Source: Alphaproteobacteria bacterium | Lineage (GTDB): Bacteria; Pseudomonadota; Alphaproteobacteria; Caulobacterales; Maricaulaceae | Assembly: GCA_018222865.1 (NCBI GenBank) | Contig: JAAEZM010000006.1 | Location: 62,001-126,000, forward strand | Length of the DNA stretch: 64,000 nucleotides | Direction of reading: 5' to 3' | Shown: positions 57,699 through 64,000 of the stretch, piece by piece | Numbering within the stretch: the first letter of the stretch is position 1 | Layout of the letters: each line of letters starts with the position of its first letter | The notes under the pieces: generated by a model | Seen by the model: the letters and a program-made list of their open reading frames with translations, nothing else | What the model was told of the DNA's origin: nothing | The model's database searches: none | Position numbers and translations under genes: made by a program

Positions 57699-58793
57699 AT
57701 GCCGCGCATCCTCGTCTTCGCATGTCTTTTCTTCCTAGGCTGTTTAAGCTTTCCGGCGGCGGATGCGCAATCCGATGAAGACATTGCCGCGTATGTTGCG
57801 CGCGCCGAAACCGCGTATCAGATAGGAAACGCCCTACGCCGAACCAGTGATCATGCGCTGAAGGTGCGCGTGCTGACGGCAGCGATTGAGAGCAACCGAT
57901 TCGATGGGGTGGGACTCGGCTATCTCTATGAAGACCGAGGTGCCGCGCGATTTGCGATGGAGCGCTATAGTGCCGCTGCGGACGATTTCGAAACAGCCAT
58001 CCCGCTCCTCGAACTATCAGCACTGGATCGACATCCTCTAGCTCCCAGGCTGATAAGGGCATTGGTCTTAGCTGGTCGGTTTAATGACGCCGCTTATGCA
58101 ACAGATCATTGGCGCGCGTCGCGCGGTGCTCCGTCGCGATTTCAAAGGTATGATGCCCGCTACGAAATCGAAGCCTATCTCGGAGCAGGAAGGTTCGATG
58201 ACGCGCTGCGCGCCTGGCGCGAACTCCTCGCGAGTGATGATGAGAGCCCTGCGCGGTTTAATGATGTTTTGTGGGGCTTTGGCGAGCGGCTCGATTATCT
58301 GCCCACCCGAGAATCCCGTGAGGAATGGATTGAACTCACTCGCATTGCGGTCGCTGACGCGCCGTCCTCCAACCGGCTGTTTCACCGACTGATGATCCGT
58401 CACCTAACTCAGGGGAATAATATCAACGAAGCGACGGTTTGGGCGAACGCGCTTGTCGATTTGGAATTAGAGCGGACGGGAGGTTCGCGCGGAGACGGTA
58501 ACGTCGCCATCGGCGGATTCCGATCTGGAGGCCCAACGTCAAGTCAGCTTGGCTTGCGCCTGGAGGGGGAAGATCGAGAGACAATCCAGGGCTCGTGCGC
58601 CGTTCTTTATGATGTGAATCACTCCGGCTGGGTTGAAAATGTACGAATTGAAAGCTGTGACTATGACGTATTGGCTGAGGCGGTGGAGTACCACACGCGC
58701 GATCAGGAGTTCGCGCCGCTCGTTGTCAATGGGAGGGTCGAGCCTCAAAGCGACCTTCGGGCCGTCTATCACTGGCCGCTCACGCCTGAATGA
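57699..58793 (+). CDS. Exported TPR-like protein with TonB-C-like end
   Basis: About 364 residues. A signal peptide (about residues 1-24, ending A-D-A) is followed by helical TPR-like units (about 35-230) with A-x-Y-x-x-A-A-D-D-F-E-T-A-I and A-G-R-F-N-D-A-A-Y, and a C-terminal region that looks like the TonB C-terminal fold: V-L-Y-D-V-N-H-S-G-W-V-E-N-V-R-I, then F-A-P-L-V-V-N-G-R-V. A scaffold or partner-binding role in the periplasm is inferred. Start at the second ATG; an upstream ATG is possible. No clear ribosome site. Confidence 0.65.
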   Translation: MPRILVFACLFFLGCLSFPAADAQSDEDIAAYVARAETAYQIGNALRRTSDHALKVRVLTAAIESNRFDGVGLGYLYEDRGAARFAMERYSAAADDFETAIPLLELSALDRHPLAPRLIRALVLAGRFNDAAYATDHWRASRGAPSRFQRYDARYEIEAYLGAGRFDDALRAWRELLASDDESPARFNDVLWGFGERLDYLPTRESREEWIELTRIAVADAPSSNRLFHRLMIRHLTQGNNINEATVWANALVDLELERTGGSRGDGNVAIGGFRSGGPTSSQLGLRLEGEDRETIQGSCAVLYDVNHSGWVENVRIESCDYDVLAEAVEYHTRDQEFAPLVVNGRVEPQSDLRAVYHWPLTPE

Positions 58794-58885
58794 CCAACCG
58801 CGCCAACGCGCATCTAGCCCCTTCAAGGGTCGTTTCCCGCTCTCTCGCTGGTTGAGACAAAAGACTGAGGCCAAGAATGGGGGAC

Positions 58886-59182
58886 TTAGGCAGATTCGTA
58901 GGGCCCAACTGTTTCGATAATCGTGCTGCCTTCCTCGACCTGGGCTTTTGAGAGGTCGCGAAGGGTTTGGAGATTGATCCAGGACTGAGGCGTCATGCCG
59001 AAGAAGCGGCCCAAGCGAAGCGCCATGTCTCCATCGCAGCGAGCGCCATCGAGAAGGCGCTGGAGGCGTGACCGGCCAACATGAAGACGCATTGCCAGCG
59101 TGGGAGCCTTGATGTCGTACTCTTCCATGAGGTCCGCCAAATGCTCACCGACTGTCGCGGTCGGGGAATGGAACTGTTTCAT
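58886..59182 (-). CDS. higA: HigA-type antitoxin
   Basis: A 98-residue XRE-family helix-turn-helix protein. T-V-G-E-H-L-A-D-L-M-E-E-Y and S-R-L-Q-R-L-L-D-G fit HigA antitoxins, where the helix-turn-helix binds the operator and the tail neutralises the toxin. The ATG at 59182 gives the usual N-terminus. It follows the toxin gene by 43 bases, the reversed toxin-first order typical of higBA. Confidence 0.85.
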   Translation of the reverse strand: MKQFHSPTATVGEHLADLMEEYDIKAPTLAMRLHVGRSRLQRLLDGARCDGDMALRLGRFFGMTPQSWINLQTLRDLSKAQVEEGSTIIETVGPYESA

Positions 59183-59225
59183 GACTGTGCAATCCTTTAC
59201 TGTGTCACTTATGGGTGCCACGGCA

Positions 59226-59507
59226 CTAGTGATAGTCTAAAAATTGAACCTCTTCGGCGTCATTGCCTTCAAACTTAAAGATGATGCGCCATTGCATGTT
59301 TACAGAAACAGACCAGAATCCCTTGAGGTCGCCGTCCAGCTTGTGGAGCCGATACGAAGGCGGAACCTTCAGGTCTGTCACATCGTGAGCGGTGTGAATG
59401 CGACCCAGCACCTTGCGTGCACGCTTGAAGAGGTCTTCTGGGGCGCCCTTCGGGCATTCGCCGTAGAAAATGGCCTCTATCTTCGCATCACCAAAGCTGC
59501 GGTTCAT
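59226..59507 (-). CDS. higB: HigB-type mRNA interferase toxin
   Basis: A 93-residue RelE/HigB-family ribonuclease. R-L-H-K-L-D-G-D-L-K-G-F-W-S-V-S-V, M-Q-W-R-I-I-F-K-F and the terminal F-L-D-Y-H are family hallmarks. The toxin cleaves mRNA on ribosomes unless bound by HigA. AAGGGA before the ATG at 59507 supports the start. A GTACC-containing operator-like region lies upstream. Confidence 0.88.
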   Translation of the reverse strand: MNRSFGDAKIEAIFYGECPKGAPEDLFKRARKVLGRIHTAHDVTDLKVPPSYRLHKLDGDLKGFWSVSVNMQWRIIFKFEGNDAEEVQFLDYH

Positions 59508-59532
59508 TCTGGTCCCTTTCGACGAATGATGT

Positions 59533-59582
59533 GTACCGGTAATCGGAACGCAAATCACGGGAGATGTACCGCATAAAGGTAC
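59533..59582 (-). promoter_or_regulatory. Candidate HigA operator/promoter region
   Basis: TACCGGTA (perfect 8-bp palindrome at 59534-59541) and GTACC-GCATAAA-GGTAC (59566-59582) lie 26-75 bases upstream of higB. Repeated GTACC-type half-sites fit an autoregulated antitoxin operator (inference). Confidence 0.4.
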
Positions 59583-59687
59583 GTGGATGGCCCCGGCCGA
59601 GTTTTCCCGCAAGATTTTGTTTGAGCGCTTGCCCGCGCCGCGTCTGCCGCTAGTCTCGTTGTCAGGAACAGTATGGGGGAGAGAGGA

Positions 59688-61364
59688 ATGCGTTTAACCG
59701 CATTGATAGCCATGGCCGCAGCGGGTCTGGCTTTGTCTGCTTGTGGCGGAAATCCGTCAGCGCCGCGTCCGAGTGCGGATGAGGCCACGCGTGTGACCCT
59801 TTCCCAGGGCGAAGTAATCGGCTTTGTCACCGAGCAGGGGGCGCATTCCTGGCGTGCAATCCCTTATGCCGCCCCGCCGGTGGGCGATATGCGTTGGCGT
59901 GCTCCTCGTCCGGTAGCGGCTTTTGAAGGCGTTTATGAAGCGCTCGATTTCGGGCCACGCTGTGTGCAGATGACCAATGCGCTTGATGAGGCAGAGGGTC
60001 TGGAGCCGGGTCAGCTGGTCGGCGCGGAAGACTGTCTGACCCTGGATATTTATGCCCCGCCCAATGCTGCGGACCTGCCGGTCATGGTGTGGATCCATGG
60101 CGGCGGCAATACATGGGGGCGTTCCAGCGCCTATAACGGATCCCAGCTGGCGCTGGATCAGGATGTCATCGTCATCGCCATCCAGTACCGTTTAGGTCCG
60201 CTTGGCTATTTCTCACATCCCGCCTTGAGGGAGTTCGTCGACAATCCCGCAGACCGGGCCGCAAACTTTGCGATCCTGGACATGGTGGCTTCGCTTGAAT
60301 GGGTTCGCGCGAATGCTGCGGCGTTCGGCGGTAATCCGGAAAATGTGACAATTTTCGGCGAGAGCGCCGGGGGGCATAATGTGGCGGCGCTCATGGCGTC
60401 GCCTCGGGCGCGAGGCCTGTTTGAAGCTGCGATCATGCAAAGCGCGCTGACCTGGTCGACACCCTTGCTGGACGCTGAGGCGGGATCTGAAACGCAGCGC
60501 AATGGTGCCATCGAAATCGCCGAGATCATTGCAGGCGATGTCCCCGATGCCGATGATCTGCGGGCTGTGGAACTGCAGGCTTTGTTCGACGCCTATACGC
60601 GCACCGGAGCGATTGATGTGCCCTTGATGATCGAGGATGGCGTAACGCTCGGGCGCGGGGGTATTCGCGCTGCCGCTGCGACACCGGGCGGTTTTGCGGA
60701 TGTCCCGCTGATCACCGGGGCCAATCGCGATGAAAACCGTCTCTACAAGGCGCTGAATCCTGATCTGGTCAATCGCGTCAGCCTCTTGCTCTGGCCCAAG
60801 GATGAAGCGTCCTATTTGTCCATCGCGGATTATCCCAGCCGGTTCTGGCGGGCATTGGCGGTAGATGATCTGGCCAATAGCCTCCATGCGGCCGGGCATG
60901 AAAATGTCTGGGCCTATCGCTTTGACTGGGATGAAGGTGGATCCTTCCTGGTGACCGATACCGGGCTTTTATTCGGCGCGGCGCACTCGATGGAAATCCC
61001 CTTCGTATTCAACCATTTCGAATTCTATGGGGCGCTTGATCAATTGCTCTTCACCAATGGCAATGAACCGGGGCGCGCGGCACTTGCCGAGGCCATGGGC
61101 GATCATTGGGGGCATTTCGCGCATCATGGCCGACCGCTGGAGAGCTGGCAGGCCTGGGAGCCGGGCGGTGCGCTCATGCGTTTCGATACGCCCGAAGCGG
61201 GTGGTCCCGAGATGATTTCGGGGGAGGAAAGCCTGGCATCCATCCTCGATGCTCTGGAGGCAGATGCGGCGCTGAGCGCGGTGCAGCGCTGTTCCGTCGC
61301 CGAGGAATTGACCGCCTGGAACCCGGTGGATGCGGATCAGATTGCTGCGCGAATTTCGTGCTGA
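59688..61364 (+). CDS. Carboxylesterase type B lipoprotein
   Basis: A 558-residue alpha/beta-hydrolase of the type B carboxylesterase family with a lipoprotein signal (L-S-A-C-G-G, about residue 20). The oxyanion H-G-G-G-N, the nucleophile elbow F-G-E-S-A-G-G-H and A-I-P-Y-A-A-P-P-V-G are diagnostic. Likely a surface or periplasmic ester hydrolase of broad substrate range. AGAGAGGA before the ATG at 59688 decides the start. Its 3' end overlaps the convergent aspartoacylase-like gene by 28 bases. Confidence 0.9.
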   Translation: MRLTALIAMAAAGLALSACGGNPSAPRPSADEATRVTLSQGEVIGFVTEQGAHSWRAIPYAAPPVGDMRWRAPRPVAAFEGVYEALDFGPRCVQMTNALDEAEGLEPGQLVGAEDCLTLDIYAPPNAADLPVMVWIHGGGNTWGRSSAYNGSQLALDQDVIVIAIQYRLGPLGYFSHPALREFVDNPADRAANFAILDMVASLEWVRANAAAFGGNPENVTIFGESAGGHNVAALMASPRARGLFEAAIMQSALTWSTPLLDAEAGSETQRNGAIEIAEIIAGDVPDADDLRAVELQALFDAYTRTGAIDVPLMIEDGVTLGRGGIRAAAATPGGFADVPLITGANRDENRLYKALNPDLVNRVSLLLWPKDEASYLSIADYPSRFWRALAVDDLANSLHAAGHENVWAYRFDWDEGGSFLVTDTGLLFGAAHSMEIPFVFNHFEFYGALDQLLFTNGNEPGRAALAEAMGDHWGHFAHHGRPLESWQAWEPGGALMRFDTPEAGGPEMISGEESLASILDALEADAALSAVQRCSVAEELTAWNPVDADQIAARISC

Positions 61365-62377
61365 TCGCGAATTTCAACCTCCTCCATGAGATAGCCAAAG
61401 CAATCGTCGCGAATGATGGTTGAATCGAGTGTGATCATGGAGGGGGTGATATCGCGGGTCAGATAAATCCCGTCAGGGCGGCGCTCGAAAAACCGGGCGG
61501 TGATATCCTCGCGGGCGGCATTGAAGACGCGCAAGGGCTGTCCTGCTTCTGAAAGCTGGGCAAAACGTTCACCGGCCTGTTTGGGGCAAAAATTCCAGTG
61601 ATCCATCGCCTCCGGGAAGAGGAGCGGGGCATCGGAGGAGGGGGAGAAGCCAAAGCGTTGGCTGTCTTCAATCTCCATGCGCCCGACCGTGTGAAACACC
61701 TTTACATCGCGTTCCAGCCCCTTCGTCCGGAAGGCCTGTAGATGCAGCGTGTCCAGGACGAGATCAAAGGCCCGTTCAATGCCCGCCGCTTCTCCCGGCT
61801 TGCCGGCCTCCACGGTAATCGCGGGACAAAGATCGCAAAGCGCCATGGTGATCACGCTGGGCGGATTGCGGAAATAGACCAGGGTCGGGCCAAACAGAGC
61901 GCCCAGGTGCAAGAAGTCCGGGCTCAAAGCGTTGATGCAGCCGTAAAACGGGTTCGTCCCGGTATTGTTATGGATGTCGATAGCCGCGAAGGGCCGGGCG
62001 GCCTTGATCCTATCCAATACGCGCTGTGCGAGATGATGGGTCGGCGTATTGCCGCCATTCCAGACCCGGTTGAAGTCGGGCTGCCCGTCCAGATGCCGCT
62101 TGCCGGCCTCGGTTGCGTGGACATTTCCAACGAAGATGAGCAGTGGGCGAGGCTGGGCATGCGAGCGCAGCCAGCGTGCCAGACGCTGAAGAACAAAAAA
62201 GCTTGTCGTTTCATTGCCATGCAGAAGCAGCGACAGGAAGACCGGCTGGCCCTTGCCGCCCGGCATATGGATCAGGGTTGGGTCTGGAAAAACACGGCGT
62301 ATCTCGGTCGGTGCCAGGGTGAGAAGGCGATCGGGGAGCTGATCGAGTGTGATCTCTGCAAGGGTCAGATCCGCCAT
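61337..62377 (-). CDS. Succinylglutamate desuccinylase/aspartoacylase family hydrolase
   Basis: A 346-residue zinc hydrolase of the M14-like AstE/AspA family. The zinc site is L-L-H-G-N-E (His and Glu), with a second His in I-D-I-H-N-N-T-G; D-F-N-R-V-W and the V-E-A-G-K-P region are also typical. Members remove an acyl group from an amino acid or peptide; the substrate is not resolved. It overlaps the GCS2-type ligase gene upstream by 13 bases, so the two are one operon and probably act on the same compound. Confidence 0.85.
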   Translation of the reverse strand: MADLTLAEITLDQLPDRLLTLAPTEIRRVFPDPTLIHMPGGKGQPVFLSLLLHGNETTSFFVLQRLARWLRSHAQPRPLLIFVGNVHATEAGKRHLDGQPDFNRVWNGGNTPTHHLAQRVLDRIKAARPFAAIDIHNNTGTNPFYGCINALSPDFLHLGALFGPTLVYFRNPPSVITMALCDLCPAITVEAGKPGEAAGIERAFDLVLDTLHLQAFRTKGLERDVKVFHTVGRMEIEDSQRFGFSPSSDAPLLFPEAMDHWNFCPKQAGERFAQLSEAGQPLRVFNAAREDITARFFERRPDGIYLTRDITPSMITLDSTIIRDDCFGYLMEEVEIRDQHEIRAAI

Positions 62378-63786
62378 CGATGCACCGGTGCTCCGTCTTT
62401 CTGGTTCTCAATATAGTCGAGTACGAGTTTCTGGTGGTCATTGCCATGGCAGTTGGCGTGCGCGCGTTGCCAGGCCGCCCCGTTCTGGCCATTGCGGGAG
62501 CGCGCTTTGACGATGCCGATATAATGCCCGGCTTCGGCCGGATCGATGCCGGCTGCAATGAGCGCATCGCGCGCGGCATCCGCGAGTTCATCTCGGATCA
62601 GGCCCTGTACATTGGCTACGCGCCCATCGAGCCAGACACAGTCGGCGGCATAGCCCTCTTTCGCACAGGCGTAGAAATTCCGGCGCGCCATTTCAAACGG
62701 CAGGCGTTCCTCAAGGTCCGGCAGCATCTCCAAATGCAAGGTCAGGCCGATGCAGAATGCCGTATTGGCGACAATATCAACGAGTGTTGGTCCTGCCGGC
62801 ATGACCCGGCTTTCGACCCGCAAATGCGGCGTTTCACCGGGCTGGACGATCGGCCGGTTCCAGCGCCAGACCGTTCCGTTTTGCAAACGCAAATGCTCCA
62901 GCTTTTCTTCCGGCGTGTCACACACCATTGGCAGGAAAGGCTCATAAGCGTCGAGATTGTCGAGGAAGAGTTCCATCAAGCTTTCGCGCACATGCGCGCG
63001 CCCGAAAGTCACCCGCGCCGCACGGCGACCATCGCCCTGGCGTGGGCCCGGTGCATCAAGAGCGCTTTCAAAGGCCGCAATCCGTGTCTCTTCCCACAAG
63101 CGACGACCGTAAAGATAAGGCGAGTTGGCGCTAGCCGCGACCAGTGGAGCAGAAGCGATCTGAGCCGCATTATAACGTCTGGCCGCGTTCTGCTGCGTCA
63201 TCATCAGGTGGACCTGAAGCGAGGTGCAGGCGGCCTCCATCATCAAATGGGTCTGGACCAGATCCAATTCTTCGCGACCTGCAATATCGATCTTCAGGGG
63301 CTCGCCGCCGCGCATCATGAAAAGTCGCTCATTGAGGAGGCGATAGCGTTCTGACGGGGTGGCATCGTCAATCCGCAGCATGGTTTCGCGCAAAGTGGCG
63401 GGGATGCCGGTCATCAGGGTTTTCATACCCATCGCCTCGGCCGTGTCCTCGGCCTTGCGCCAAAGCTCGGTGAGGTCTGATTGCAAACGCGAGAAGACCC
63501 GTTTCTCAAGTTTAAGCGGGTCAGCATTGAACTCGAAATTATATGCGGCGAGTTCGGGAACGATGCGCTCATCATCCAGCTTGTCGAGAAATTCCAGATT
63601 GCGCGGCGCGGGCAGGCCGTTTTCATCCATGAGCCAGGCTTCCAGCTCAAGTCCGATTGATGGTCGGATTGGTCGCTCGAAACGCTCGGTCTTGAACCAG
63701 CTCATCAGGCAACGCGTTTCCTCGCGCAGCCGGGTCTTGAAACCGGCTTCGTCGAGCCGCTCCTTTTCGGAAATCTCGCGTCCCAT
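62365..63786 (-). CDS. Glutamate-cysteine ligase family (GCS2-type) carboxylate-amine ligase
   Basis: A 473-residue ATP-dependent ligase of the GCS2 family. I-G-L-E-L-E-A-W near residue 65 binds magnesium-ATP, with E-F-N-A-D-P-L-K-L and H-L-R-V-E-S-R-V-M-P-A-G-P-T downstream. It differs from classical GshA, and the partner hydrolase suggests gamma-glutamyl or similar amide chemistry rather than plain glutathione synthesis (inference). GGGAGGG before the ATG at 63786 decides the start. First gene of a two-gene leftward operon. Confidence 0.85.
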   Translation of the reverse strand: MGREISEKERLDEAGFKTRLREETRCLMSWFKTERFERPIRPSIGLELEAWLMDENGLPAPRNLEFLDKLDDERIVPELAAYNFEFNADPLKLEKRVFSRLQSDLTELWRKAEDTAEAMGMKTLMTGIPATLRETMLRIDDATPSERYRLLNERLFMMRGGEPLKIDIAGREELDLVQTHLMMEAACTSLQVHLMMTQQNAARRYNAAQIASAPLVAASANSPYLYGRRLWEETRIAAFESALDAPGPRQGDGRRAARVTFGRAHVRESLMELFLDNLDAYEPFLPMVCDTPEEKLEHLRLQNGTVWRWNRPIVQPGETPHLRVESRVMPAGPTLVDIVANTAFCIGLTLHLEMLPDLEERLPFEMARRNFYACAKEGYAADCVWLDGRVANVQGLIRDELADAARDALIAAGIDPAEAGHYIGIVKARSRNGQNGAAWQRAHANCHGNDHQKLVLDYIENQKDGAPVHRWRI

Positions 63787-64000
63787 AAAGCCCTCCCTTT
63801 TTGTCAGGTTATGGGGGCTTTGGCGCTTTGGCGATGCGACCAAACGGCCCCCGCGGCCGGCCAGCCGCCCTGGGCCGATTGAAAACCCAACAGCATTGGG
63901 GTGCGAATCTGGATAAATTCACGGTTCCGGTCAGTTAATGAATTGGTTAATATTCATCCGACGGCGTCGCTCGCGGCGCCAAAGGGTGGGGGAGTTCCTG
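63787..64000. other. Right edge, promoter region without gene
   Basis: Upstream of the leftward ligase operon. It contains a TTAA-TGAATTGG-TTAA arrangement (near 63934-63950) in an A+T-rich patch. No coding sequence can be seen before the window ends. Confidence 0.4.

Noticed and set aside
63934-63950. CtrA binding site in the right edge
   Set aside because: TTAA-N8-TTAA has eight, not seven, bases between the half-sites, and no gene start is visible on the right.

Overview
The window is a moderately G+C-rich chromosomal segment from an alphaproteobacterium, most likely a marine, stalked or budding member of the Maricaulales/Hyphomonadaceae group (Maricaulis- or Oceanicaulis-like; inference). 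Three things support this: the gene order erpA-dgt-SPOR-nagZ-scpA-scpB-tatABC-serS, then surE-pcm-nlpD-yajC-secD-secF; two SOS boxes of the alphaproteobacterial direct-repeat type GAAC-N7-GAAC (upstream of uvrA and ssb); and many short secreted proteins and lipoproteins. There are no rRNA genes, no CRISPR array, no recognisable transposase and no phage genes. One tRNA (Lys, UUU) is present.

Layout. 1-5.3 kb: a gene-free stretch with strong RNA-like folding, then a DUF2145 operon, xthA, an M1-like peptidase, a nitroreductase, a DUF1428 protein and erpA. 5.4-13.1 kb: a dense housekeeping run (dgt, SPOR protein, nagZ, scpA, scpB, tatA, tatB, tatC, serS), closed by a terminator. The usual argS is missing from it. 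13.1-17.2 kb: an accessory block that splits serS from surE. It holds two copies of a roughly 270-bp repeat, REP-like hairpins, a fragment of an RHS toxin core followed by an Imm26-like immunity gene, an A+T-rich small gene and two orphan genes. 17.2-23.6 kb: stationary-phase repair, envelope and secretion genes (surE, pcm, nlpD, yajC, secD, secF) and a PuuD-type membrane protein whose ribosome binding site lies inside a long hairpin.

23.6-34.6 kb: a serine hydrolase, sodB, a phytoene-synthase-like protein, an SDR enzyme, trmFO, and an array of four related multi-pass membrane proteins with an ExoD-family gene among them. 34.7-40 kb: uvrA, a DUF1338/HglS-type 2-oxoadipate dioxygenase, and ssb. 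uvrA and ssb each have their own SOS box. 40-48.6 kb: mostly envelope and secreted proteins, including an SDR-DoxX fusion with its DUF2269 partner, an endonuclease/exonuclease/phosphatase protein, a kelch protein, a serine hydrolase, a ribbon-helix-helix/membrane/EF-hand protein and an ENPP-like lipoprotein. 48.8-57.3 kb: gyrA, coaD, two cyclophilins, queA, tgt, two small secreted proteins and tRNA-Lys. 57.3-64 kb: an accessory stretch after the tRNA with a TPR/TonB-C-like protein and a higBA toxin-antitoxin pair, then a carboxylesterase lipoprotein and a two-gene operon of a GCS2-type ligase and an aspartoacylase-like hydrolase.

How they work together. ScpA/ScpB serve chromosome condensation. 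TatABC and YajC-SecDF form the two main export routes, which fits the many exported proteins encoded here. NagZ, NlpD and the SPOR protein act on or bind peptidoglycan. UvrA, Ssb and XthA give DNA repair, with uvrA and ssb under apparent LexA control. QueA and Tgt make queuosine, and TrmFO makes m5U54 in tRNA. The most interesting non-routine items are the RHS/immunity remnant island, the RHH-membrane-EF-hand protein, the four-paralogue membrane array, the hairpin over the puuD start, the structured stretch at the left edge, and a Tgt with a degenerate zinc site.
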